Source: Corallincola platygyrae (GTDB taxonomy: Bacteria; Pseudomonadota; Gammaproteobacteria; Enterobacterales; Neiellaceae). From it: DNA of 64,000 nt. Positions 1 through 7,780 of the stretch are shown here, piece by piece (within the stretch, counting starts at the first letter, position 1; each line of letters starts with the position of its first letter). Both the position numbers and the translations under genes were made by a program. The notes under the pieces are model-generated. The model had not been told where the DNA came from. It ran no database searches and saw only the letters and a program-made list of their open reading frames with translations. The DNA is taken from the NCBI RefSeq assembly GCF_039544265.1, contig NZ_BAABLI010000005.1:124001-188000 (forward strand), read 5' to 3'.

Positions 1-20
1 AAGAGACTAAGGAAAAGACG

Positions 21-1244
21 ATGGAAATTGTTCTTGGCGTAAGTATGTTCACGCTAATCGTCTTGGCGCTGGTATTTATAATCCTGTTTGCCAAGTCGAA
101 GCTGGTGAGTAGCGGTGATGTAACCATCGCCATCAGCGAACATCCGGATAAAGATATTACCGCACCAGCCGGCGGCAAGCTGCTGAATGTGCTGGCTGAT
201 TCAGGCATCTTTATCTCCTCTGCCTGCGGTGGTGGTGGCTCTTGTGGTCAGTGCCGTGTTGATGTGTTTGAAGGCGGTGGTGATATTCTGCCTACCGAAT
301 TGGATCACATTACCAAGCGTGAAGCTAAGCATGGCTGCCGTTTGGCCTGTCAGGTTAATGTTAAGCAGGACATGAAGATTGGCCTGGAAGAGGAAGTGTT
401 CGGCATTAAGAAGTGGGAGTGTGAGGTTATCTCCAACGATAACAAAGCTACTTTCATTAAAGAGCTGAAACTGAAGATTCCTGATGGCGAAAGCGTACCG
501 TTCCGCGCGGGTGGTTATATCCAAATTGAAGCACCAGCACACCACGTGAAGTACAAAGACTTCGATATTGAAGAAGAGTATCGCGGTGACTGGGAGCGTT
601 TTGGTTTCTTTAATCTAGAATCTAAAGTTGATGAAGAAACTATTCGTGCGTATTCAATGGCTAACTACCCTGAAGAGCACGGCATCATCATGCTGAACGT
701 GCGTATCGCTACGCCGCCACCTAATAACCCAAGTGCCCCATGCGGTAAGATGTCGTCATTCATCTTTAACCTCAAGGCCGGTGACAAAGTAACTATTTCT
801 GGTCCATTTGGTGAGTTCTTCGCTAAAGAGACAGATGCGGAAATGGTATTTGTAGGTGGTGGTGCAGGTATGGCACCTATGCGTAGCCACATCTTCGATC
901 AGCTGCGCCGTTTGAATAGCGATCGTAAGATGAGCTTCTGGTACGGTGCTCGTTCCAAGCGTGAAATGTTCTATGTAGAAGATTTCGACATGCTGCAGGA
1001 AGAGAATGATAACTTCCAGTGGCACGTTGCGCTGTCAGATCCACAGCCAGAAGACAACTGGGATGGCTACACAGGCTTTATTCACAATGTTCTGTTCGAG
1101 AACTATCTGAGGGACCACGAAGCCCCTGAAGATTGTGAGTATTACATGTGTGGACCACCGGTGATGAACGCAGCGGTGATCAACATGCTCAAAGACTTGG
1201 GTGTTGAAGACGAAAATATCTTACTTGATGACTTCGGTGGTTAA
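21..1244 (+). CDS. nqrF: Na+-translocating NADH:quinone reductase subunit F
   Basis: NADH-oxidising subunit of the sodium-pumping NADH:ubiquinone reductase. It passes electrons from NADH through FAD and a [2Fe-2S] centre into the membrane complex. The protein has 407 residues. An N-terminal membrane segment (about 3-25) is followed by a plant-type ferredoxin domain with the cysteine pattern CGGGGSCGQC near residues 69-78 and a further Cys about 35 residues on. Then comes a ferredoxin-reductase module with the FAD-binding RAYSMANYP motif and a C-terminal NAD-binding YYMCGPP. Length and domain order are normal for NqrF. An AAGGAAAA ribosome site precedes the ATG. The few bases before it contain an in-frame-looking stop (8-10), probably the end of nqrE, which would make this the tail of an nqrABCDEF operon. 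apbE follows 6 bases later. Confidence 0.97.
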   Translation: MEIVLGVSMFTLIVLALVFIILFAKSKLVSSGDVTIAISEHPDKDITAPAGGKLLNVLADSGIFISSACGGGGSCGQCRVDVFEGGGDILPTELDHITKREAKHGCRLACQVNVKQDMKIGLEEEVFGIKKWECEVISNDNKATFIKELKLKIPDGESVPFRAGGYIQIEAPAHHVKYKDFDIEEEYRGDWERFGFFNLESKVDEETIRAYSMANYPEEHGIIMLNVRIATPPPNNPSAPCGKMSSFIFNLKAGDKVTISGPFGEFFAKETDAEMVFVGGGAGMAPMRSHIFDQLRRLNSDRKMSFWYGARSKREMFYVEDFDMLQEENDNFQWHVALSDPQPEDNWDGYTGFIHNVLFENYLRDHEAPEDCEYYMCGPPVMNAAVINMLKDLGVEDENILLDDFGG

Positions 1245-1250
1245 TTAAGA

Positions 1251-2285
1251 ATGGTCTTAAGATCACTGACAAAATGGCTGGCCCTGTTCGGGCTGGCCTT
1301 TTTTATCTCTGGGTGCAACCCAGAGCCAAATGCCAAAGATGCTATCCGTCTGACGGGCAGCACCATGGGCACTTTTTATCATATTACTTTGGTATCTGAG
1401 CAGCCCGTAGATCCTGTCAGTTTGCAGGCGAAGATCGATCAGCGTTTAGAGTTGGTCAATGACCAGATGTCGACCTACCGACCAGACTCTGAAATAAGCC
1501 AGTTCAATCGCCAGGCCAGCACTGATCCTTACACTGTGTCTGTTGAAACAGCTGCAGTATTTCAGGAAGCGCTGCGATTGGGAGCGCTGACCCATGGAGC
1601 CCTGGATGTGACGGTGGGCCCATTGGTTAACCTGTGGGGGTTTGGTCCTCAGGCAAGGCCGGAAGAGATACCTACTGATAAGGAGATCGCTCAAGCCAAG
1701 TCTTTGACCGGATTTCAAAGGCTTCATGTCGTCTCTGATACTCAGGTCCAGAAAGAGCTACCAAATCTATACGTTGACCTATCTTCTATTGCCAAGGGGC
1801 ATGGCGTGGATGCAGTTGCAGAGCTACTTGAGGTTGAAGGGATAAACAATTATTTGGTTGAGATTGGCGGCGAGCTCAGAACGCGAGGCGTCAATGCTCA
1901 CGGTATGCCCTGGCGTATTGCTGTGGAGAAACCCGATACGCAGGAGCGAGCAGTGCAGCGTATCATTCAGCCGGGCGCCCATGCGGTGGCTACTTCGGGC
2001 GATTATCGCAACTACTTTGAAGACAACGGTGTCCGCTATTCACATACCATAGACCCGCAGACCGGTGCGCCGATAAACCACCGACTGGTATCTGTGACCG
2101 TGGTTGCTGAAAGCTGCATGACCGCTGATGGTCTGGCAACAGCATTGATGGTAATGGGCCCTGAAGAGAGCCGCGACTTTGCTGAGTTGCACAAGTTGCC
2201 TGTGCTGATGATAGTAAAGACGGATGAGGGCTTTATGGAGTACACTAGCCCGCAGTTTGAACAGTATTTAGCATCACAGGGGTGA
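1251..2285 (+). CDS. apbE: FAD:protein FMN transferase (ApbE), lipoprotein
   Basis: Periplasm-facing flavin transferase that covalently attaches FMN to threonine residues of target proteins, here most likely NqrB and NqrC encoded just upstream. The protein has 344 residues. A lipoprotein signal ends in the lipobox FISGC at about residues 18-22, so the mature protein is lipid-anchored. The ApbE fold is recognisable from GSTMGTFYH near the N-terminus, the DLSSIAKGHGVD segment in the middle, and the C-terminal SHTIDPQTGAP block followed by VVAESCMTADGLATA. The gene starts 6 bases after nqrF and ends 4 bases before nqrM, so all three are almost certainly one transcript. Confidence 0.95.
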   Translation: MVLRSLTKWLALFGLAFFISGCNPEPNAKDAIRLTGSTMGTFYHITLVSEQPVDPVSLQAKIDQRLELVNDQMSTYRPDSEISQFNRQASTDPYTVSVETAAVFQEALRLGALTHGALDVTVGPLVNLWGFGPQARPEEIPTDKEIAQAKSLTGFQRLHVVSDTQVQKELPNLYVDLSSIAKGHGVDAVAELLEVEGINNYLVEIGGELRTRGVNAHGMPWRIAVEKPDTQERAVQRIIQPGAHAVATSGDYRNYFEDNGVRYSHTIDPQTGAPINHRLVSVTVVAESCMTADGLATALMVMGPEESRDFAELHKLPVLMIVKTDEGFMEYTSPQFEQYLASQG

Positions 2286-2289
2286 AGCA

Positions 2290-2514
2290 ATGCAGGTATT
2301 TCTACTCACTTTTGGCATGTTGATGCTGGTTGTTGCGGCAATGGCGATTGGCTATCTGGTGCAACGTAAGAAGATTTCAGGCAGCTGTGGCGGTATCGCA
2401 TCGCTGGGCATAGACAAAGTCTGTGACTGCCCGGAGCCTTGTGAAAAACGCCGTAAACGCGAAGCCAAGGAAGCACGTCGACAAGAGATGCTGGAGAAGC
2501 ATCGCATCATTTAA
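2290..2514 (+). CDS. nqrM: Na+-NQR maturation protein NqrM
   Basis: Small membrane protein of 74 residues required for maturation of Na+-NQR; family knowledge links it to iron delivery to the NqrD/NqrE site. One transmembrane segment (about 2-23) is followed by a short cytoplasmic domain with conserved cysteines in the order GSCGG, VCDCPEPCEKR, and a lysine/arginine-rich tail. Gene order nqrF-apbE-nqrM is the usual arrangement in marine gammaproteobacteria. A strong terminator follows 18 bases later, closing the operon. Confidence 0.93.
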   Translation: MQVFLLTFGMLMLVVAAMAIGYLVQRKKISGSCGGIASLGIDKVCDCPEPCEKRRKREAKEARRQEMLEKHRII

Positions 2515-2531
2515 ACGTCCACTATCTGGAT

Positions 2532-2569
2532 TAAACAATAAAAGCACCGAAAGGTGCTTTTATTGTTTA
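2532..2569 (+). terminator. Intrinsic terminator of the nqr operon
   Basis: Perfect 17-bp stem (2532-2548 with 2553-2569) around a GAAA tetraloop. The GC-rich core AAAGCACC is flanked by A- and T-rich arms, so it could work in both directions. It lies directly after nqrM and before the dinB promoter. Confidence 0.93.
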
Positions 2570-2626
2570 TGGGGCGCGACACTTTATGAAAATCTTTCTA
2601 GGCAAATTCATATCCTCTTAAGTATA

Positions 2627-2642
2627 CTGTTTATGTATACAG
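2627..2642 (+). promoter_or_regulatory. LexA (SOS) box of dinB
   Basis: CTGTTTATGTATACAG is an exact match to the gammaproteobacterial LexA consensus CTGT-N8-ACAG with an AT-rich spacer; the flanking T and A bases extend the dyad. It is 15 bases upstream of the dinB ATG at 2657. The possible upstream ATG at 2633 lies inside this box, which argues against that start. Confidence 0.92.
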
Positions 2643-2656
2643 TGTTTGGGTGGGGT

Positions 2657-3724
2657 ATGTCGGATAAAGCGAGAAAGATTATCCATGTCGATATGGATTG
2701 CTTCTACGCAGCGGTAGAAGTCCGTGACAATCCCACCTTAGTTGGTAAACCGGTTGCTGTGGGGGGAGAATCTGATCGGCGAGGGGTGATTGCCACTTGC
2801 AACTATGAAGCGAGAAAGTTTGGTGTACGCTCAGCAATGGCCACAGCAACGGCAGTCAGGCAGTGCCCACAACTTATATTGGTAAAGCCCAGGTTTCAGG
2901 TTTACAAGGCTGTATCCAGGCAAATCCACGCCATCTTCCACCGCTATACAGAGTTGATTGAGCCGCTATCTCTGGATGAAGCCTATCTGGATGTATCTGA
3001 TTGTGAGAGCTACCGTGGCAGCGCCACCTTGATTGCCGAAGCGATCCGCAGAGAGATTTTTGAAGAAACCGGTCTGACAGCGTCAGCCGGTGTTGCGCCG
3101 AATAAATTCATTGCCAAGGTCGCCAGCGACCAAAACAAACCCAATGGCATTTGTGTCGTCGCGCCCGACGATGTCCCGGCGTTTGTGGAAGCCTTGCCTC
3201 TCCGAAAAATCCCTGGTGTGGGGCCGGTCACTGAACAGAAGCTGGCAGAATTGGGACTTAAGACCACGGCTGACGTACGTATGCAAACACCCAAGGTGCT
3301 ACAAAAGTGGCTGGGGCGTTACGGTGATGTGCTTTGGAAGCGAAGCTTTGGTATCGACGAACGGCCCGTTGAAACCAGCAGGCTTCGACGTTCAGTGGGC
3401 GTCGAAACTACGCTAAGCGAAGATATTGGTTCGCTGCAGCAGTGTAAGTCAGTGCTTTCAGACTTATTACCTGAGTTAATTCAACGGTTGGACAAACATG
3501 ACCCAAAGCGCAGGATCCATAAACAGGGCGTAAAGCTAAAATTTGCTGATTTCCAGCAAACCACTGTCGAGCAAACAACCACTGAGCTGAGACAAAGCCT
3601 GTTTCTGGCGTTAATGGATAAGGCGTTTGAAAGAGCTGATGGTCGAAAGATACGTTTGGTTGGGCTGAATGTTGGACTGCCAGAAGAAGAGGGGGAGGCG
3701 ATACAGCTTCAGTTCGAGTGGTAG
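2657..3724 (+). CDS. dinB: DNA polymerase IV (Y-family)
   Basis: Error-prone translesion DNA polymerase of the SOS response, 355 residues from the chosen start (E. coli DinB has 351). The N-terminus IIHVDMDCFYAAVE carries the first catalytic Asp pair. EPLSLDEAYLDVSD carries the second catalytic Asp-Glu pair. These are followed by ASAGVAPNKFIAKVASD, the helix-hairpin-helix IPGVGPVTEQKL and the little-finger domain. The open frame extends upstream to 2423, but that part overlaps nqrM, the terminator and the LexA box. ATG 2657 gives the canonical N-terminus. A MITE-like element begins 8 bases after the stop. Confidence 0.96.
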   Translation: MSDKARKIIHVDMDCFYAAVEVRDNPTLVGKPVAVGGESDRRGVIATCNYEARKFGVRSAMATATAVRQCPQLILVKPRFQVYKAVSRQIHAIFHRYTELIEPLSLDEAYLDVSDCESYRGSATLIAEAIRREIFEETGLTASAGVAPNKFIAKVASDQNKPNGICVVAPDDVPAFVEALPLRKIPGVGPVTEQKLAELGLKTTADVRMQTPKVLQKWLGRYGDVLWKRSFGIDERPVETSRLRRSVGVETTLSEDIGSLQQCKSVLSDLLPELIQRLDKHDPKRRIHKQGVKLKFADFQQTTVEQTTTELRQSLFLALMDKAFERADGRKIRLVGLNVGLPEEEGEAIQLQFEW

Positions 3725-3732
3725 TTTGCATA

Positions 3733-4010
3733 GGGTCTGTTGACCTTTGCTGTTTGTTTTTGCAGCAATGTGTTGGCGATTTAGGCGAGGCAGAGGCTGT
3801 GAAGTTGAGTGGCCCTCAACAAATAGCCGATAACGAAGCATAAATCGCCAACAAATGCTGCCCCTTCTTTTGAAGGAAATGGGGTTCGTTGAAACACGCT
3901 TTGAGCTGCGTCACTCACTACTTTCTTAGATCGCTAAGTTACGTAGCTCATTTCTTGCTCAAAGCGTGTTTCATTCGAACAAAATCCATACATGAAAGGT
4001 CAACAGACCC
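3733..4010 (+). mobile_element. MITE-like non-autonomous element, copy 1 (278 bp)
   Basis: The element is bounded by perfect 16-bp terminal inverted repeats (GGGTCTGTTGACCTTT at 3733-3748 and its complement at 3995-4010) and flanked by TA on both sides (3731-3732 and 4011-4012), suggesting a TA target duplication. Inside are two more perfect inverted repeats: 3772-3783 with 3841-3852 (12 bp) and 3891-3906 with 3957-3972 (16 bp). It has no coding capacity. A second copy lies in inverted orientation at 52922-53164. Compared with that copy, this one has 35 extra bases (3943-3977), which include the right arm of the 16-bp inner repeat. It fills the dinB-pepD intergenic space. Confidence 0.88.
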
Positions 4011-4014
4011 TAAT

Positions 4015-4047
4015 AAAAATCGGAGCCCTTAGGCTCCGATTTTTTGG
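4015..4047 (-). terminator. Intrinsic terminator of pepD
   Basis: 13-bp perfect stem (4015-4027 with 4032-4044) around CTTA, with A and T runs on either side, so it works leftward for pepD and could work rightward too. It sits 17 bases beyond the pepD stop. Confidence 0.88.
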
Positions 4048-4063
4048 TTATTAAGTTTGGCGA

Positions 4064-5524
4064 TTAAGCCGCTTTAGGGATCGCTTTTAACACGCCCTGC
4101 AGCAGTGTCCAGTAATCATCGACACTGGCGATTTCTACCTTCTCATCAGGTGAGTGTGGGAACTTAATGGTTGGCCCAATAGAGACCATGTCCCAGTCAG
4201 GGTAGGCTGCTTTGAACAAACCGCACTCCAGGCCCGCGTGGATAACCATGATGTTTGGCGTGCTGCCAAACAGAGATTGGTAAGTCTCTCTGACCGTCGT
4301 CATTGCGACGGAGTCGGTGTTTGGTGCCCAGCCTGGATATGCGCCGTCAAACGACACGGTGGCACCAGCCAAGGCTGCGATAGCGGCATGTTGGTCAGCC
4401 ACTTGCTGGCGGCCTGTGTCATCCAGCGAGCGGATAAGGCACTGAATGGAGACATTCGATTCTTCAGTTGTCACAACACCCAGGTTGGTCGATGTTTCAA
4501 CGACGCCCTCGATGCTGTCACTCATACGAATCACACCATGGGGCAGGGCACAGACAAGGTTAAGCAGCTGAGTTGCTGAGCTTTCAGTGAAAGGCAATGC
4601 CGTTGTTTCGGTCTGCTCGACAGTGAGCGCCATGCTTGGCTCTTGCACTGCTAACAGCTTTGAATGTTGTGCGAAAAAGCGTTGAGCCGCTTCTGACAGC
4701 TCGGTTTGCTTGTCGGCATCGATTCGCAGTGTGGCGTCGGCCTCACGGGCTATCGCGTTGCGAAGACTGCCACCAGAAACAGTCACCAACTCGATATCGA
4801 ATTGCTGGGACAGATGGCGGATCAATTGGCCCATCAGTTGATTGGCGCTGCCGCGGCCCAGGTGAATGTCGCAACCAGAGTGGCCACCTTTGAGGCCGCG
4901 AATGCTGAGTGCCAATGCCGCCTCTTTGCTAGTTACGGCTTTGCGCTCAATTGGCAGGTTTAAGTTGGCATCAACTCCGCCAGCACAGCCCATATACACT
5001 TCGCCGTTTTGTTCCGAGTCTGTATTGATCAGGATCTTGCCTTCAAACCAATCGGGTTTGAGGTTAAATGCGCCCGTCATGCCGGCTTCTTCATCAATCG
5101 TCAGCAGCACTTCCAGTGGGCCGTGAGCTATATCATCGCTATCAAGAACCGCCAGTGCAGAAGCCATACCGATGCCGTTGTCTGCACCCAGTGTTGTCCC
5201 TTCGGCTGTGACCCATTCACCATCTACGTAAGGACGGATCGGGTCAGTGGTAAAGTCATGGACAGTGTCGCTATTCTTTTGTGGCACCATATCGAGGTGC
5301 GCCTGCATGATTACCCCCTGACGATTTTCCATGCCTGAAGTCGCAGGCTTGCTTATTTTAAGGTTACCCGTGGCGTCCTCTTCAATTGCGAGGCCTTTTT
5401 CGTTAGCCCAGTGCTGGATCCAGCTGGAAAGCGCCTGTTCGTGTTTTGAAGGGTGAGGAATAGCGCAGATTTGACTGAAGAAATGCCAGATTGGGCTGGC
5501 TTTGGTTGCTGCTAGTTGATTCAC
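4064..5524 (-). CDS. pepD: Aminoacyl-histidine dipeptidase (cytosol non-specific dipeptidase)
   Basis: Cytosolic M20-family metallopeptidase that hydrolyses dipeptides such as X-His and carnosine-like substrates; 486 residues, matching E. coli PepD (485). Zinc-binding and catalytic segments are visible in order: MQAHLDMVPQ (His/Asp), TTLGADNGIGMA (bridging Asp), LLTIDEEAGMTGA (catalytic Glu pair), NTDSE, and near the C-terminus VIHAGLECGLF and GPTIKFPHSPDE (His ligand). A GGAGAA ribosome site lies just upstream of the ATG. It is monocistronic, with its own terminator next to the MITE. Confidence 0.95.
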   Translation of the reverse strand: MNQLAATKASPIWHFFSQICAIPHPSKHEQALSSWIQHWANEKGLAIEEDATGNLKISKPATSGMENRQGVIMQAHLDMVPQKNSDTVHDFTTDPIRPYVDGEWVTAEGTTLGADNGIGMASALAVLDSDDIAHGPLEVLLTIDEEAGMTGAFNLKPDWFEGKILINTDSEQNGEVYMGCAGGVDANLNLPIERKAVTSKEAALALSIRGLKGGHSGCDIHLGRGSANQLMGQLIRHLSQQFDIELVTVSGGSLRNAIAREADATLRIDADKQTELSEAAQRFFAQHSKLLAVQEPSMALTVEQTETTALPFTESSATQLLNLVCALPHGVIRMSDSIEGVVETSTNLGVVTTEESNVSIQCLIRSLDDTGRQQVADQHAAIAALAGATVSFDGAYPGWAPNTDSVAMTTVRETYQSLFGSTPNIMVIHAGLECGLFKAAYPDWDMVSIGPTIKFPHSPDEKVEIASVDDYWTLLQGVLKAIPKAA

Positions 5525-5684
5525 TGAGTTCTCCTTATCGGCATCGCTCTGCCGTTAGGGCAATACTACGAGAGTGGAAAATCCAGCACCAGAGACTTGG
5601 GTCAACTCAGCGGCGGAATAAATAGCAATAATGTAAAGCTGTGATCACATAGGTTGGCATGGGTGACGCATGTTTGGTTATTTG

Positions 5685-5698
5685 TTGACTGATATCAA
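5685..5698. promoter_or_regulatory. Possible FNR-like dyad
   Basis: TTGACTGATATCAA differs from the FNR consensus TTGAT-N4-ATCAA at one position. It lies about 210 bases upstream of the purine permease and about 160 bases upstream of pepD, between the two divergent genes. A single visual match in AT-rich DNA, so only tentative. Confidence 0.3.
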
Positions 5699-5776
5699 CC
5701 GTGACAGTTGCACCCTTGCGTTAGATCGCGATAATGGCGCTCCATCAGCGGTGCATGATTTAACGCTCGCGAAACA

Positions 5777-5866
5777 TTCAATCCTCATCTATATCTAGAT
5801 TGGCCTTGGATTGAAGATAAATAAGAATAATCGAGACCTGACAGCCTCTGGCTGCCAGGCTTTTTT
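5777..5866 (+). promoter_or_regulatory. Structured leader with attenuator-like hairpin upstream of the purine permease
   Basis: TTCAATCC (5777-5784) can pair perfectly with GGATTGAA (5808-5815), or alternatively pair its CAATC with GATTG at 5798-5802. The two pairings are mutually exclusive. Downstream, CCTGaCAGCC (5837-5846) pairs with GGCTGcCAGG (5850-5859) with one mismatch, and C-TTTTTT follows: a typical intrinsic terminator 31 bases before the start codon of the permease. This looks like transcription attenuation in the 5' leader. I did not recognise it as a known purine riboswitch. The remaining bases 5525-5776 hold no visible gene. Confidence 0.5.
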
Positions 5867-5897
5867 GATAACTGCGTGAAAGAACAGGAAGCAGAAG

Positions 5898-7265
5898 ATG
5901 CTTGAGAAGTTGTTTAAGTTAGCAGAGCACAAAACCGATGTGAGGACCGAGGTAATTGCCGGTTTGACCACGTTTTTGACCATGGCTTACATCATTTTTG
6001 TAAACCCAACCATTTTGTCTATTGCAGGCATGGACCATGGTTCGGTTTTCGTCGCTACCTGTTTGGCTGCTGCCGTTGGCTGTTTTGTCATGGGGCTAGT
6101 TGCTAACTACCCCATCGCGCTCGCGCCGGGTATGGGGTTGAATGCATTCTTCACCTTCTCTGTCGTTATCGGTATGGGCCACACGTGGAATGTTGCATTA
6201 GGCGCCGTCTTCCTGTCAGGTGTCTTGTTCGTGTTGCTGAGCCTGTTCAAAGTGCGCGAATGGATTATCAATTCCATACCCAAGACGCTAAGAATGGGCA
6301 TTGGTGCTGGTATCGGTTTGTTTCTTGGCCTCATTGCGCTTAAAAACGCAGGTGTCATTGTTGCGAGTGATGCAACCCTGGTGACTTTGGTTCTGTCTTT
6401 AACGCCTGAACAATTGGTAGATATGACGGCCAAATTGCGCGAGGTGAACCCTTTCCAATCTGACCTATTGCTATCTGCGAGCCTGGCGGCGCTTGGTTTC
6501 TTTATCATCATTGGCCTTGAATCCCGCAAGATTAAAGGCGGGGTGATGATTGGTATTCTGGTTGTGACGCTACTCGGGGTTATTTTCGACGATATGATCT
6601 CTTACCAAGGGATCGTAAGTGCACCGCCAAGCATGGCACCGACTTTCTTACAGCTTGATATTACAGGCGCCTTTGAAGTTGCCATGATATCTGTGATTTT
6701 TACTCTGCTATTTGTTGACCTGTTTGACACTGCCGGTACGCTGACCGCGGTTGCTCAACGCGGTAACCTCACAGATGAAAAAGGTAATCTGCCAAGGCTG
6801 AACCGGGCGCTACTCGCTGACTCGACTGCGACAGTGGCGGGTTCATTACTGGGTACTTCCAGCACAACCAGCTACATTGAAAGTGGTGCAGGTGTGGAAG
6901 AGGGTGGTCGTACAGGTCTTACTGCGGTTGTTGTCGGTGTCTTATTCTTATTGGCGCTGTTTTTTGCGCCGTTAGCCGGCATGGTGCCTGCATATGCAAC
7001 TGCCGCGGCTTTGTTCTACGTTGCTGTTCTGATGTTGTCTGGTCTGAGAGATGTTGAGTGGAAGGATATCACTGAAGCTGCTCCGGCGGCCGTCATTGCT
7101 ATCATTATGCCGCTTTCATTCTCTATTGCTCACGGTATTGCCGTGGGTTTTGTTTCGTACGCAGCGATAAAAGTGCTCGCAGGCCGTTACAGAGACATTA
7201 ACGTTGCTGTTTGGGTCCTAGCGGCACTATCAGCAATCAAGCTGGTTCACACTCACTTATTTTAA
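5898..7265 (+). CDS. NCS2-family purine permease (AzgA/PbuG-type)
   Basis: Inner-membrane nucleobase transporter of 455 residues, almost entirely hydrophobic with about 12-14 membrane spans. The segment GLTTFLTMAYIIFVNPTILS near residues 22-41 is diagnostic for the AzgA/PbuG/YjcD branch of NCS2, which imports adenine, guanine or hypoxanthine by proton symport. Further family blocks are ALAPGMGLNAFFTF, LFVDLFDTAGTL and LGTSSTTSYIESGAGVEEGGRTG. AGGAAG lies ahead of the ATG. It is followed after 9 bases by gpt, so import of a purine base and its conversion to a nucleotide are co-expressed. The exact substrate cannot be read from sequence. Confidence 0.92.
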   Translation: MLEKLFKLAEHKTDVRTEVIAGLTTFLTMAYIIFVNPTILSIAGMDHGSVFVATCLAAAVGCFVMGLVANYPIALAPGMGLNAFFTFSVVIGMGHTWNVALGAVFLSGVLFVLLSLFKVREWIINSIPKTLRMGIGAGIGLFLGLIALKNAGVIVASDATLVTLVLSLTPEQLVDMTAKLREVNPFQSDLLLSASLAALGFFIIIGLESRKIKGGVMIGILVVTLLGVIFDDMISYQGIVSAPPSMAPTFLQLDITGAFEVAMISVIFTLLFVDLFDTAGTLTAVAQRGNLTDEKGNLPRLNRALLADSTATVAGSLLGTSSTTSYIESGAGVEEGGRTGLTAVVVGVLFLLALFFAPLAGMVPAYATAAALFYVAVLMLSGLRDVEWKDITEAAPAAVIAIIMPLSFSIAHGIAVGFVSYAAIKVLAGRYRDINVAVWVLAALSAIKLVHTHLF

Positions 7266-7274
7266 GAGAACTGT

Positions 7275-7757
7275 ATGAGTTTCAAAACCAACAAAGAGTT
7301 TTTCGTCTCATGGGAAGAGTTTCACCGAGCCACTAGGGAGTTGGCACACCGCCAGCTTCCAGCTAATCAGTGGAAAGGTATTATCGCAGTGACGCGTGGT
7401 GGATTGGTGCCTGCGGGCATTTTGGCCAGAGAGTTGAATATTCGTTATATCGATACCGTGTGTATCTCCAGCTATGACCATGACTCTCAACGTGAACTGA
7501 AAGTACTGAAAGGTGCAGAGACTCCAGACGGCGAAGGCTTCTTGGTGGTGGATGATCTGGTGGATACCGGTGAAACCGCAAAAGCAATTCGTGAGATGTT
7601 CCCTAAAGCCAAATTTGTCACTGTATACGCTAAACCACAGGGACGCCCTTTGGTCGATGAGTATGTTGCAGATGTGGAGCAGGAAACCTGGATCCAGTTC
7701 CCTTGGGATATGCAGCTGAACTACATCGCTCCTATCGCAGAGTCCGAGGGCAAGTAA
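7275..7757 (+). CDS. gpt: Xanthine-guanine phosphoribosyltransferase
   Basis: Purine salvage enzyme that converts guanine, xanthine and, less well, hypoxanthine to the nucleotide using PRPP; 160 residues against 152 for E. coli Gpt. The PRPP-binding motif LVVDDLVDTGETA (about residues 91-103) and the N-terminal AVTRGGLVPAGILARELNIRY block are intact, and the C-terminal WIQFPWD matches Gpt. It is in an operon with the purine permease 9 bases upstream; frsA follows 23 bases downstream. Confidence 0.95.
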   Translation: MSFKTNKEFFVSWEEFHRATRELAHRQLPANQWKGIIAVTRGGLVPAGILARELNIRYIDTVCISSYDHDSQRELKVLKGAETPDGEGFLVVDDLVDTGETAKAIREMFPKAKFVTVYAKPQGRPLVDEYVADVEQETWIQFPWDMQLNYIAPIAESEGK

Positions 7758-7780
7758 AAAAAGCGGAGGTAGTACCCGAT

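Noticed and set aside
2423..2656. Upstream extension of the dinB frame (78 codons)
   Set aside because: It overlaps nqrM, a strong terminator and the LexA box; ATG 2657 gives the canonical DNA polymerase IV N-terminus.
3733..4010. Reading the repeat as a complete insertion sequence
   Set aside because: 278 bases with no transposase frame; it can only be a non-autonomous element or remnant.
5525..5776. Classical purine riboswitch upstream of the permease
   Set aside because: The conserved junction and loop sequences were not found; only generic hairpins and a terminator are visible.
7703..7780. Extension of frsA into gpt
   Set aside because: It overlaps the conserved end of gpt in another frame; ATG 7781 has GGAGG ahead and gives the family length.
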